The notes under the pieces: generated by a model
What the model was told of the DNA's origin: nothing
Seen by the model: only the letters and a program-made list of their open reading frames with translations
Database searches by the model: none
Source: a virus
DNA: 37,728 bases
Strand: one strand, 5' to 3'
IMG/VR virus record: IMGVR_UViG_3300029319_000162
Span: 1 to 37,728 of that record
Program-made: the position numbers and the translations under genes
In this document: positions 1 through 6,988 of the stretch, one piece after another
Position numbering within the stretch: the first letter of the stretch is position 1
Layout of the letters: each line of letters begins with the position of its first letter

Positions 1-754
1 TAAGTTCATTTTCTGACATTTTTATCACATGTGTGACTCTTTCAGCTGTGCGTAAATCAACAGCTGTGTATGGCACGATAATTTCTTCAGCTGGTACAAA
101 CTTACTTACTGGGCGATTTAAAATATCATCCCTATAAACTTTTTTAAATGCACTACCTGCTAATCCTAAGTAATACAACATCTGGTCAAACTCAGGCTCA
201 TACTCCTCCATCTCATACATTATTTGATAATTCATATAATTTTGGACTCGTTTTGCCTGTTGTTCTACCTCACGGCTTGTTTCTCCCACAATATTCGCTC
301 GCACTGGTCCTGCACTTGGTAACATTTCCTTATACGCACCAGCCTGAAACTGTGTTACAGCCTCATTTAATATTGGATGTATTACACCTGTAGCCCCATC
401 AAAAGGTTCAGTACGTGTTTCATACTTTAACCCTAGTAAATCTAACCCTGATGTATACGTATCTAAATATTCTTCGCGACTCGCTTTATCTTCTTCAACA
501 GATTCCGTTATCATACTACTAATTTCATCTAATGTTTCATCAGATAGTGAGTCAACTAAATTATCAAAAAAATCTGCTGGTTCCTCTGCCGTAGTAGGTT
601 CATCACCAATAATTACCTCTGCACCACCTTCATCAACAGCTTCTATCTCAATACTAACTTCTTGTTGTGGTGTTTCAGCTTGTTCTTCAAATAAATCAGG
701 TAATTCATCTGGGGCTTGAAATAATGAACGATCGACATTTGTAGGTTTAGCCAT
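1..754 (-). CDS. Portal protein, P22-type, N-terminal part (runs off window)
   Basis: The first 251 codons of a leftward gene that continues beyond the left edge; I translated it by hand from the ATG at 754-752. The N-terminal 90 residues are acidic and low in complexity. The rest reads like P22-type portals, the dodecameric ring through which DNA enters the head: EYEPEFDQMLYYLGLAGSAF at 184-203, followed by KKVY and FVPAEEIIVPY at 219-229, then TAERVTH at 236-242. The start overlaps the TerL stop codon as TAATG, so the two are translationally coupled in the classical terminase-portal order. The C-terminal half and any capsid genes behind it are outside the window. The family call rests on remembered portal sequences and gene order. 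Confidence 0.85.
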   Translation of the reverse strand, partial: MAKPTNVDRSLFQAPDELPDLFEEQAETPQQEVSIEIEAVDEGGAEVIIGDEPTTAEEPADFFDNLVDSLSDETLDEISSMITESVEEDKASREEYLDTYTSGLDLLGLKYETRTEPFDGATGVIHPILNEAVTQFQAGAYKEMLPSAGPVRANIVGETSREVEQQAKRVQNYMNYQIMYEMEEYEPEFDQMLYYLGLAGSAFKKVYRDDILNRPVSKFVPAEEIIVPYTAVDLRTAERVTHVIKMSENEL

Positions 755-2217
755 TAATAATATATCCTTTGTGTCGGTGGTAAATCATCGGGTTCATAAT
801 CTTCTGGGTGCTGGATAAACCCACCTTCTCTAAAACGACGCAAAGCTTGTGTAACAGTATCAACGTAATCATCGTGTTCTCCAGCTGGGAAAGCAGCACA
901 TTCCTCAATCACTTCTTCTCCCCATCTCGTATCTGGACACCATACTAACCCACTTTCTAATAAAGGTGCAATAGAATTTACGCGAGTAAATTTATCATTA
1001 CCTCTACTTGGGCTATAATTAGTGACTGGTATCCCCATATTTCTTAGTTCTTGCGTCAATGGCATACCTGATGCTTTTGCCTCAATTAATATACATTCCG
1101 GATCCCAATACTTAAATTCCTCTAATGCCTTACGTCGCAAATCAGGAAAATCCCATCTCCCTCGCTTCGCATCAACTAGAATAATATTTGGTGGTCCACC
1201 TTCCTCTGGGTAAAAAACACCCCACGTTGTTATCGCACTAAAATCAGCATTACTCTTTTTACTGTACGCAGTATCATAGGACTGCATTACATATTCCAAA
1301 GGTGGTATCTCATCGCCTTCCCATGTTTTCCACCACTCTCTTTTTAATATCGCCGATTGCTCACTTGTCGGGTTTTGTTGCCATTGGGCTTCCCACTTAC
1401 CTATACTCAAACTACCTTTTACTGCTAATAAATCCTCTTTTTTCCAAAACTCCTTCCACAACGGCTCATCAGTTTCTGGCATTAAAGCAGGGAACTCTAC
1501 TACTTCCCACTTATCGGCTAATATATCTCTCGCTTGCTGCCGAATTAATTTACCTGTTAAATCATTCTCAGCCCAGCGTGTCATTATTATTACGATACTC
1601 CCTCCTGGTTGTAAACGCTGTCGCGGTCCACTTGTATACCATTCATACGCATTCTCCATTGCCGTCGGCGATAAAGCATCTTGTTCACTGTGGGGATCAT
1701 CAATAATTAATAAATCCGCACCACGTCCCGTTACTGCCCCTCCAACTCCAGCAGCAAAATATTCACCACCCTTTGATGTCTCCCATCGTCCTGCTGCTTG
1801 ACTATCGGCTCTTAATTCAACACCTTCAAAAATTTTTGAATATTCCTTACTATTCATAAGGTTCCTAACCTTACGACCAAATCTGAAAGCTAATTCTGCC
1901 GTGTGCGTTGTCTGCATAATTTTTAATCTAGGGTTCCTTCCCATCAACCACGCTGGCAATAAATATGAACCAAACTCACTCTTCGTATGTCTGGGTGGCA
2001 TATTAACAATCAACCTTTTTAAATCACCAGTAGCTATACGGTTAAACTTCTCAGCCATAATTCTATGGTGGCGTCCGTTTATAAACTCCTCCCAAACCGT
2101 TTTTGTAAAATCCATAAAATTATTTTTAGCTTTTTCACTATCCGTTAAATCCTTTGCTCGGCTCATCAGCAAAGCGTATTTACGTAAGCTATCCTCAGGC
2201 ACAATATCAAGTGTCAT
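754..2217 (-). CDS. terL: Terminase large subunit (ATPase and nuclease)
   Basis: This is the packaging motor that pumps DNA through the portal and cuts concatemers. The 487 residues match the usual length. An atypical Walker A, MPPRHTKSEF, lies at 73-82 and Walker B, LLIIDDPH, at 169-176. The C-terminal RNase H-like nuclease shows its acidic residues at D315 (SYDTAY), E379 (LIEAKA) and D449/D450/D453 (HDDYVD). The organisation fits the Terminase_6/Terminase_6C architecture. The portal gene follows with a TAATG overlap. The ATG has only a weak purine-rich ribosome site (AGAAAAATT before it), unlike most genes here. TerS lies upstream but is separated by a nuclease gene, two paralogues and a plus-strand gene. 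Confidence 0.95.
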   Translation of the reverse strand: MTLDIVPEDSLRKYALLMSRAKDLTDSEKAKNNFMDFTKTVWEEFINGRHHRIMAEKFNRIATGDLKRLIVNMPPRHTKSEFGSYLLPAWLMGRNPRLKIMQTTHTAELAFRFGRKVRNLMNSKEYSKIFEGVELRADSQAAGRWETSKGGEYFAAGVGGAVTGRGADLLIIDDPHSEQDALSPTAMENAYEWYTSGPRQRLQPGGSIVIIMTRWAENDLTGKLIRQQARDILADKWEVVEFPALMPETDEPLWKEFWKKEDLLAVKGSLSIGKWEAQWQQNPTSEQSAILKREWWKTWEGDEIPPLEYVMQSYDTAYSKKSNADFSAITTWGVFYPEEGGPPNIILVDAKRGRWDFPDLRRKALEEFKYWDPECILIEAKASGMPLTQELRNMGIPVTNYSPSRGNDKFTRVNSIAPLLESGLVWCPDTRWGEEVIEECAAFPAGEHDDYVDTVTQALRRFREGGFIQHPEDYEPDDLPPTQRIYY

Positions 2218-2312
2218 AATTTTTCTATATATCGAAAATTTTCAAAGGGCAATGAACCTATGACTTTTAGCACAAAAAAAGAGGTAAAAGGAAACTCATT
2301 GATGCTTGGGGC

Positions 2313-2321
2313 TGCTATTAT
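2313..2321 (+). promoter_or_regulatory. Possible extended -10 promoter for the lone plus-strand gene
   Basis: TGCTATTAT fits the extended -10 form TGnTATnnT and lies 36 bp before the plus-strand start at 2357. No good -35 is seen 17 bp upstream. Low confidence. Confidence 0.25.
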
Positions 2322-2356
2322 TAGTACAACATAAATAACTTAACAGGAGAAACATT

Positions 2357-2653
2357 ATGTACTTTGACGAAATAAAACAGTGGGTATTACACCGTTGGGT
2401 TGACTACCATGCAATACAACCAGTAAAGCTTGAGGAGCATATACCCAATAGGCTTAACAATGTTTACATAAAGTTAGACGACAACCGTTATATAACAATA
2501 ATTGGTTATATTGACGAAACACATGTTTACATAACTGAGCAGCCTTACACTAGTCCAGGAGGTAGAGAACGGCAAAACCCTACCAACCATAATTTTATTA
2601 TTAATAGTGACGAGGTGTACAACAGCTTTATTGAGTGGTTAAAACAATATTAA
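2357..2653 (+). CDS. Hypothetical protein, 98 aa, lone plus-strand gene
   Basis: I do not recognise the family. The ORF has a clear ribosome site, AGGAG eight bases before the ATG, and ends before a hairpin-rich gap, so I take it as real. The protein is rich in Tyr, Ile and Asn; the N-terminus has a possible amphipathic helix (DEIKQWVLHRWVDYHAI), the centre (residues 30-60) alternates like beta strands (VYIKLDD, YITIIGYID, HVYITEQP), and the end is helical (FIEWLKQY). There is no signal peptide or membrane segment. It is inserted between two minus-strand packaging genes on the opposite strand with its own expression signals, which is typical of a moron-type cargo gene. Function unknown. Confidence 0.7.
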   Translation: MYFDEIKQWVLHRWVDYHAIQPVKLEEHIPNRLNNVYIKLDDNRYITIIGYIDETHVYITEQPYTSPGGRERQNPTNHNFIINSDEVYNSFIEWLKQY

Positions 2654-2689
2654 TAATTTTTTACCACCCACATAAACTGTGCAAAACAT

Positions 2690-2720
2690 GGTTTTACAAC
2701 GAGTAACATGCTGTAAAACC
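2690..2720 (+). terminator. Hairpin downstream of the plus-strand gene
   Basis: GGTTTTACA (2690-2698) and TGTAAAACC (2712-2720) form a perfect 9-bp stem about 37 bp after the stop codon at 2653. No T-run follows on the plus strand; instead a CCCC/GGGG hairpin follows at 2719-2730. It could terminate or protect the plus-strand transcript. Confidence 0.35.
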
Positions 2721-2736
2721 CCTCTCGGGGGGGCAT

Positions 2737-2763
2737 AAAAAAAGCCCAGCAAAAACTGGGCTT
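2737..2763 (-). terminator. Rho-independent terminator behind the 142-aa paralogue
   Basis: Read leftward, AAGCCCAG/CTGGGCTT form an 8-bp stem with a 6-base loop, followed by seven T (A-run at 2737-2743 on the plus strand). It lies about 50 bp after the stop codon at 2813. A second stem, GTGGGGG/CCCCCAC (2772-2796), sits between it and the gene. Confidence 0.75.
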
Positions 2764-2812
2764 AAATTGTTGTGGGGGACCCATTAAGCCCCCCACGCTG
2801 GGCAGTATGTAT

Positions 2813-3241
2813 TTACTTAACTGCTGGCTGTACTACTAGTTTAACGTAACCAGTACCCCATGTTGCACTGCTGGGGCTATAGCCACCATTAAGTAAGGCA
2901 TGTAAACAGTTAGGCTTTTTTGCACTATGCCCTAACTTACTGGCTTGGGTTAATATTGCTTGCAAGCTGGTATTACCCTCAAAACCTTTTAACAACCAAT
3001 TTTGTATAGTTGCCCTAACGCCAGTACCAGCCCCACCATAACCAAACGGTACAGGCTTGGCGTCGTCAAGCTTAACATTACTTAACGGTACTACGTGTAC
3101 ATTGTGTAAGCTACCAGCAGCTTGCGTATTAATAAACTGCCATAGCTGGGCATAGGTTACTTCCTCACCGTTAGCTATTTGTAACGTGGGCTGTTTAACG
3201 GTTGCTGTTTTATTAGCTGTTTTTGTTTTAGTATTTTGCAT
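2813..3241 (-). CDS. Hypothetical protein, 142 aa; paralogue of the neighbour at 3538-4017
   Basis: Unrecognised family. The first 25 residues are a Lys/Thr-rich, probably disordered basic tail. Residues about 25-140 form a compact domain ending in GHSAKKPNCLHALLNGGYSP and WGTGYVKLVV. Over that domain it is clearly homologous to the 159-aa product next door: both share VVPLSNV/IVPLSNV, PVPFGYGG, GVR-TIQ-W, LGHS-KKP-CLHAL-NGGYSPSS and YWGT/TWGT-Y-KLVVQ. AGGAG lies six bases before the ATG, and an extended -10 promoter is visible upstream, so it is expressed on its own. A rho-independent terminator follows. The basic tail and packaging-region location would suit a DNA-binding or capsid-associated role, but this is a guess. 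Confidence 0.8.
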   Translation of the reverse strand: MQNTKTKTANKTATVKQPTLQIANGEEVTYAQLWQFINTQAAGSLHNVHVVPLSNVKLDDAKPVPFGYGGAGTGVRATIQNWLLKGFEGNTSLQAILTQASKLGHSAKKPNCLHALLNGGYSPSSATWGTGYVKLVVQPAVK

Positions 3242-3275
3242 TTTTAACTCCTATATGTTTGTTTGCAATAACCTA

Positions 3276-3303
3276 AATATAGCACGTAAAAACTCAATTG
3301 CAA
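3276..3303 (-). promoter_or_regulatory. Sigma70-like extended -10 promoter for the 142-aa paralogue
   Basis: Read leftward: TTGCAA (3303-3298), 16 bp spacer ending in TGC, then TATATT (3281-3276). The TGn before the -10 makes it an extended -10 type. The start codon is 35 bp downstream. Confidence 0.6.
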
Positions 3304-3307
3304 TAGT

Positions 3308-3421
3308 TAATTTAACTTTTTTTAACTTTTTTTAACTTTTTATTTTTTACGAGGATGATTGACGACGACACGACGATTGAGGAAGATTGACGATGATTGA
3401 GTGAGAAGTGAAGAGGATTGA
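3308..3421. repeat. T-tract repeats and phased GANGATTGA repeats
   Basis: Between the two paralogues lie repeated T7-AAC tracts (3308-3350) and five copies of GANGATTGA, at 3354, 3372, 3382, 3392 and 3413. The spacings of 18, 10, 10 and 21 bp are close to whole helical turns, so a protein would meet them on nearly one face. The rest of the gap, 3422-3500, has no gene. Confidence 0.6.
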
Positions 3422-3501
3422 TGATTATATACATATACGCATAGACATCATTGATCATCTAGGATGGGAGCGTCCTCTTCTTTCCTCGGTGATGGGATGG
3501 T

Positions 3502-3531
3502 AAAAAAAGGGAGCACCTTGCGATGCTCCCT
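3502..3531 (-). terminator. Rho-independent terminator behind the 159-aa paralogue
   Basis: Read leftward: AGGGAGCA stem, 8-base loop, TGCTCCCT, then seven T. It starts 7 bp after the stop codon at 3538. It isolates this gene from the 142-aa gene, in line with the latter having its own promoter. Confidence 0.8.
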
Positions 3532-3537
3532 AATTGA

Positions 3538-4017
3538 TTAAGCTTGAACAACTAGCTTGATGTAAGGTGTCCCCCAATACTTAGAGGAAGGAGAATAACC
3601 ACCGTTCATCAAAGCATGTAAGCATGTCGGCTTTTTACGGCTGTGTCCAAGAGGAGCAGCTTTATTGAGAACAGCTTTAAGGGACATATCCCCATTAACA
3701 CCTCGCAACATCCAGTCCTGAATGGTTTGACGAACACCACCTTTTTGACCACCGTATCCAAACGGCACTGGCTGGTCACTGGCGAGATCAACATTTGACA
3801 ACGGTACAATTTTGACGTTGCCCTCATTACCACCAGCATGTTCCTGGACAAAGTTCCAGACCTCTTGGTGAGAAATCTCCTGATCGGTGACTATTAACTC
3901 AGGCGACTTAGTAGTCTTGACTTTGGTTGAAGTCTTGACCTTTGGCTTAATCCCGAGAGGGGACATACCAGCTAGAGGTGCGACTTGTGGTGTTTTGATT
4001 TTTTTAGTGCTTGTCAT
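3538..4017 (-). CDS. Hypothetical protein, 159 aa; paralogue of the neighbour at 2813-3241
   Basis: Unrecognised family; second member of the tandem pair. The N-terminal 45 residues are basic and probably disordered (many Lys, Thr and Pro). The conserved domain runs from about 45 to 158 with PVPFGYGG, GVRQTIQDWMLRG, LGHSRKKPTCLHALMNGGYS and WGTPYIKLVVQ. AAAGGAG lies seven bases before the ATG. Unlike the 142-aa copy, the gene looks richer in G+C by eye and uses different codons for the same residues, so the two either diverged long ago or were acquired separately. It has its own terminator and a possible extended -10 promoter, so each paralogue appears to be an independent cassette. No catalytic pattern is evident. 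Confidence 0.8.
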   Translation of the reverse strand: MTSTKKIKTPQVAPLAGMSPLGIKPKVKTSTKVKTTKSPELIVTDQEISHQEVWNFVQEHAGGNEGNVKIVPLSNVDLASDQPVPFGYGGQKGGVRQTIQDWMLRGVNGDMSLKAVLNKAAPLGHSRKKPTCLHALMNGGYSPSSKYWGTPYIKLVVQA

Positions 4018-4064
4018 GATTGACTCCTTTCTACGAGTTTATTAATTAACACTAAATAAAGAGT

Positions 4065-4073
4065 AACATACCA
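4065..4073 (-). promoter_or_regulatory. Possible extended -10 promoter for the 159-aa paralogue
   Basis: Leftward TGGTATGTT fits TGnTATnnT, 48 bp before the start at 4017. It resembles TGGTATATT at 8074-8082 and TGGTATAAT at 8777-8785. Confidence 0.35.
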
Positions 4074-4091
4074 AAGCAGCTGACGCAAGTC

Positions 4092-4189
4092 CTATTTAAT
4101 CTTTTTTAATCTTTTTTAACTTTGTCAATCATCATCTTTCATCATCAATAAATATCTTTCATCATCTATCGTAGGCATGTGCCTATGAT
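4092..4189. repeat. T-tracts, TCATCATC repeats and a near-palindrome beside terminase genes
   Basis: Two TTTTTTAA-type tracts (4096-4120) are followed by TCAATCATC (4125-4133, the exact inverse of GATGATTGA), then ATCTTTCATCATC twice, at 4134-4146 and 4154-4166, exactly 20 bp apart. A 22-bp near-palindrome, ATCGTAGGCA-TG-TGCCTATGAT (4168-4189), spans the stop codon of the nuclease gene. It mirrors the repeat region at 3308-3421, so the 159-aa gene is bracketed by related repeats. Confidence 0.6.
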
Positions 4190-4671
4190 CTTTTTTGATC
4201 TTTTATGATTCGTTCCTCATTGTGATGGGACGTTGACGATGATAGAATATGATTGAGGAGACCATGCCAATCGTAAGGAGATCGGGAACTCCAGTCAGGG
4301 GTCAGTTCTCCTTTTGTGATGGGACATTCCCTGAGATTCATAGCCCTTTTACCACAAAATATATTTATAGTGGCAGATGAAGGATGCTCAACCAAGTTCT
4401 TTACAATACCATTTTTTCCGATATATCTTATCTGCCAAGCAATTTGATGAGGGCTAAGTTTAATATTCTTAAGCGACTTTAACCTATGCACCTTGAGTTC
4501 TAGCCAAAAACTCACTCCATCTTTTATGCCATGCACATCAGGTACTCCTGGAGAAGCCCATGACTCTAACCGTGTCCAAAACACACCGAGGTCTTTAGTT
4601 CCCTCCTTGAGTTTAGCCCATAATTTAGACTCAGGTTTTGCTGTCATCTTTGGTATTGTCTTGATGTTCAA
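4183..4671 (-). CDS. VRR-NUC-like nuclease (PD-(D/E)xK fold)
   Basis: Residues about 14-110 match small phage VRR-NUC/PD-(D/E)xK nucleases: a basic helix (ESKLWAKLKEGTKDLG), then GVPDVHG at 42-48 carrying the Asp, and FWLELKVH at 55-62 carrying the E-x-K pair, then SPHQIAWQIRY. Such enzymes can cut branched or damaged DNA, and in phages may resolve junctions before packaging. The gene overlaps TerS by 41 bp out of frame and its start is ATG at 4671; an internal Met at residue 9 lacks a ribosome site. The C-terminal 25 residues are low in complexity and fall in the GATGAT-rich repeat zone. The substrate cannot be told from sequence. Confidence 0.75.
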   Translation of the reverse strand: MNIKTIPKMTAKPESKLWAKLKEGTKDLGVFWTRLESWASPGVPDVHGIKDGVSFWLELKVHRLKSLKNIKLSPHQIAWQIRYIGKNGIVKNLVEHPSSATINIFCGKRAMNLRECPITKGELTPDWSSRSPYDWHGLLNHILSSSTSHHNEERIIKDQKRS

Positions 4672-5182
4672 TAACTAAGTTGTCCTCAGCTAACACACCA
4701 AGAGCTGGAAACTCTTCCTGAAGTTTCTTAATTTCTTTCATGACCTCTTCTCTACTCATTTGGTCAATATTGCCATGCAGTATTTCTTTCCTATCAATGT
4801 ACAAGCCAGCAGCTTGACCTCTAGATTTTTCAGCTGCGACAGCTGCGGGATAATTATTATTTTGCATAGCTAGGTCTCGTATTTCAGCCAGCTTTTTTAC
4901 GTGTCCCTCAAATGTGACCTCATACTTTTTAGATAGCTCTTGCTTTAATTCTTTGATGCGTTCAACAACATGAGGGTAACGCTGTCCATTTAATAACTGT
5001 GAGGCTATAGCATGTGCTGACTTCTCAGAATATCCAGCACGTAATGCAGCCTCAGTTTGCGATACGTCTTCACAAACGTAAATCCTACAAAACTCTTCTT
5101 GTTTTGGTGTGATCTTTTTTTCTGTTCTAGGATTACCCACCACTGACAGAGTATGCTTATGAGTTGCTTTAGCGATTACCAT
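4631..5182 (-). CDS. terS: Terminase small subunit
   Basis: This subunit recognises phage DNA and regulates TerL. Residues about 22-75 show the Terminase_2-type pattern: TPKQEEFCRIYV, then SQTEAALRAGYSEKSAHAIA as the helix-turn-helix, then LLN-YPHVVERIKELKQ. A helical oligomerisation region follows (80-150), then an acidic tail. Length 183 aa is typical. No Shine-Dalgarno sequence is evident before the ATG at 5182, which is unusual here; the first repeated composite promoter (5241-5347) lies just upstream and gives a 5' leader of about 90 nt. It is first in the packaging operon. Confidence 0.85.
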   Translation of the reverse strand: MVIAKATHKHTLSVVGNPRTEKKITPKQEEFCRIYVCEDVSQTEAALRAGYSEKSAHAIASQLLNGQRYPHVVERIKELKQELSKKYEVTFEGHVKKLAEIRDLAMQNNNYPAAVAAEKSRGQAAGLYIDRKEILHGNIDQMSREEVMKEIKKLQEEFPALGVLAEDNLVIEHQDNTKDDSKT

Positions 5183-5240
5183 ACTTTTTATAATAGGAGC
5201 TTTACAGAATTTGTTAATATTTATTTTATCACTTAAAAAT

Positions 5241-5347
5241 TTTCGCGTAGACCCGAAAGTGATATTAATATAGCGAGATATTGTATATTATCAATTGTTA
5301 AAATTCAAATTTACACTTATCCCTATTTCACTCCTATATAGCAAAGT
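5241..5347 (-). promoter_or_regulatory. Composite promoter/leader, copy 1 (before terS)
   Basis: Read leftward: box ACTTTGCTATATA (5347-5335), 26 bp, -35 TTGAAT (5308-5303), 17 bp, -10 TACAAT (5285-5280), then a palindromic leader TTTCG-N8-CGAAA (5258-5241). The same parts recur in the same order at 21569-21665. This should drive terS and the packaging genes. It begins directly after the T-run of the preceding terminator. Confidence 0.75.
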
Positions 5348-5380
5348 AAAAAAATCCCCCCAGAGTTGCCAGTGGGGGGA
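5348..5380 (-). terminator. Rho-independent terminator of the replication/small-gene operon
   Basis: Read leftward: TCCCCCC (5380-5374), 12-base loop, GGGGGGA (5361-5355), then seven T. It lies 33 bp after the stop of the 92-aa gene at 5414. Confidence 0.8.
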
Positions 5381-5413
5381 GGGAGGATTGAAGGTTTCTT
5401 ATGAAAAAATGTA

Positions 5414-5692
5414 CTACGACTGTAAGCCTAGCATGGATTTGATTTTCTGCCAAATATTTTTGGGCTTTTTGATTTTATGCTCATGCCAGTCTTTACTATA
5501 TCCATCAGTATAATCTTCAACATGGTCAATACGACTGGTATGGTCTTTATGAGCCAGTGAATAAATGACATAGGTCAGTTGATTATGGCTTAATTTATAT
5601 CGCTCTGCCATAATTTTGAGTGGGACACCTGACTCATGACTGTGCATTAATTGACCAATTAGGTCGCGTGAGTATTTAGATCTTTTCACCAT
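5414..5692 (-). CDS. Small protein with possible helix-turn-helix, 92 aa
   Basis: Unrecognised phage protein. Residues 8-45 (RDLIGQLMHSHESGVPLKIM then AERYKLSHNQLTYVI) have the spacing of a Trp-repressor/homeodomain-like helix-turn-helix, as in small transposase-type or phage regulators. The C-terminal half is basic (HEHKIKKPKNIWQKIKSMLG). AGGAG sits eight bases before the ATG, and the start overlaps the stop of the 76-aa gene. It is last in the replication operon, with a strong terminator after it. A DNA-binding regulator is plausible but not shown. Confidence 0.7.
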   Translation of the reverse strand: MVKRSKYSRDLIGQLMHSHESGVPLKIMAERYKLSHNQLTYVIYSLAHKDHTSRIDHVEDYTDGYSKDWHEHKIKKPKNIWQKIKSMLGLQS

Positions 5693-5922
5693 TATGATAG
5701 CTCCTTTGGTTTAGGTAGTGGGATACGAACTTCAATCTCATAGTTATCAACTTTAACACAATTAGGTTTACCGACTACTGGATCTTTGAGTTGGTAGAGT
5801 TGTTGTGCCATCTCAATGCAATCTTCTTTATAACTAAATACCAGCCGATGGATAGCATGTTGACTAGCTTCTATATCGGGTAAGGTAATAAGATATAAGA
5901 CAAAGTAGGAAACAGGACTCAT
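5692..5922 (-). CDS. Hypothetical protein, 76 aa
   Basis: Unrecognised. The N-terminus is hydrophobic (SYFVLYLITLPDIE) and the rest reads as a small alpha/beta domain: helix KEDCIEMAQQLYQLK, then NCVKVDNYEIEVRIP. It is coupled to both neighbours: ATGA overlap with the upstream gene at 5919-5922 and shared bases with the downstream start at 5692. The arrangement supports a real gene; the product may be a small cytoplasmic or weakly membrane-associated phage factor. Confidence 0.65.
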   Translation of the reverse strand: MSPVSYFVLYLITLPDIEASQHAIHRLVFSYKEDCIEMAQQLYQLKDPVVGKPNCVKVDNYEIEVRIPLPKPKELS

Positions 5923-6188
5923 CGTTTTACCCTTTCCATGAGAGCTACACTACGAGATTTTTCCTGAATGTATTTATCAAGTTGCTCTCTTGCTTTTTTA
6001 TTGTGAGTGCAGATGGAAGAAAGTATAAAAACGAGAGCACCAGTTTGAAAACGTGTAATGTCCCACTGTTGTCTGTCATGGTTTACAAACTCACTAGTCA
6101 CTTCTTTTTCAAGCCTGTACTCTTTTTCGGCAAGGTTGAGGAGTTGTTGAACAACCCCCCGAACCTGATTATATGACCCAGCCATCAT
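5919..6188 (-). CDS. Hypothetical protein, about 89 aa
   Basis: Unrecognised and mostly helical: VRGVVQQLLNLAEKEYRLEK, then a hydrophobic helix TGALVFILSSICTHNKKARE and a basic C-terminus. I place the start at the ATG at 6188 because it overlaps the preceding stop as TAATG; a second ATG follows directly at 6185, and a longer upstream start would lie inside the preceding gene without a ribosome site. It is one of a run of small coupled genes of the kind that often encode host-takeover proteins in phages, but no function can be assigned. Confidence 0.6.
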   Translation of the reverse strand: MMAGSYNQVRGVVQQLLNLAEKEYRLEKEVTSEFVNHDRQQWDITRFQTGALVFILSSICTHNKKAREQLDKYIQEKSRSVALMERVKR

Positions 6189-6571
6189 TACCACCAGCAA
6201 CTATAGATAACAGTTTTGCCTTGGAGCAGACTACGTATACCATCAATAACAAAATCTATATCTTGCTCAAAGTTATTAGCAACGGCTTCGGACTGATATT
6301 CATGTCCCCAGAAGTAGTGACCGTTTGAGGTGAAATCTTTGTATTTGTTGTTGATAGCCTCAGCTAATTGAAACATATCATGAAGATTTAGCTCAAGGTC
6401 TTCACAATTAAATTTATGCTCATACCCTCTATCTTCCCATTTACTTTGCATGAACTCATGTAAACGAGAATGCTTTCTCCAATAATACTCTTTACTACCA
6501 GTGGTGACGGGATCCCCATCTTGATTGGTAACTTTTTTAGCATCTATATATGCGTATTGATCTAGTCCCAT
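6188..6571 (-). CDS. Conserved phage protein of the MGLDQYAY / WRKHSRLH type, 127 aa
   Basis: The opening MGLDQYAYID and the central YYWRKHSRLHEFMQSKW are the hallmarks of a small protein seen in many unrelated phages (variants begin MGLDMYL and carry YWRK-N-LH-W). Its biochemical role is unknown to me. The remainder is acidic and helical (LELNLHDMFQLAEAINNKYK, YQSEAVANNFEQDIDFVIDG) and the end is CWW. Two conserved aromatic/basic patches suggest a binding pocket. AGGAG is nine bases before the ATG; the next gene starts within the stop codon. Confidence 0.7.
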   Translation of the reverse strand: MGLDQYAYIDAKKVTNQDGDPVTTGSKEYYWRKHSRLHEFMQSKWEDRGYEHKFNCEDLELNLHDMFQLAEAINNKYKDFTSNGHYFWGHEYQSEAVANNFEQDIDFVIDGIRSLLQGKTVIYSCWW

Positions 6572-6577
6572 AATACA

Positions 6578-6949
6578 TCACTCCTTTCTCAAATGTTTAG
6601 TGTTTATGGCTCTACTCTTCGCAATATCGTAACGACTAACCCTGCCATGCTGGGCAGGTATTAGTTCTTCCCTTACAATCTCACGTAAGTGTTCTTTCCA
6701 AGTGGTTCTACCATCGGCTAAGTAATCACCGATAGGCACATTTAGAAACGATTGCTTTATATTTTCATTGAGCATACCCCTGTCAGGGTCAACTTTGTGT
6801 TTAGTACAAAGCTCATTATAATGTGTCCACCAGTCTTCAAAGCGACCAGTAACAAATCTAGTTAAACTTACTTTAGGACTATCATTAGTATTGACAGCCC
6901 GATCAGATACAGTATTATGTACATTATCATTTTGGTTCTTTCTAGTCAT
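6578..6949 (-). CDS. Hypothetical protein, 123 aa
   Basis: Unrecognised. The first 25 residues are Asn/Asp/Thr-rich and probably disordered. The body is helical and rich in Trp and charged residues: RFVTGRFEDWWTHYNELCTK, DYLADGRTTWKEHLREIVRE, then a basic end. The gene has a strong ribosome site (AAAGGAG, seven bases before ATG) and is the first gene after a multi-stem structured leader at 6989-7123, so its expression, and that of the small genes behind it, may be controlled at the RNA level. Confidence 0.65.
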   Translation of the reverse strand: MTRKNQNDNVHNTVSDRAVNTNDSPKVSLTRFVTGRFEDWWTHYNELCTKHKVDPDRGMLNENIKQSFLNVPIGDYLADGRTTWKEHLREIVREELIPAQHGRVSRYDIAKSRAINTKHLRKE

Positions 6950-6988
6950 ACTACACTCCTTTCTTTGAGCATAAGGTTAAAATAAAGC

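Noticed and set aside
3354-3421. CRISPR array from the regular GATTGA repeats
   Set aside because: Units are 9 bp with spacings of 10-21 bp; CRISPR repeats are longer and separated by unique spacers of about 30 bp.
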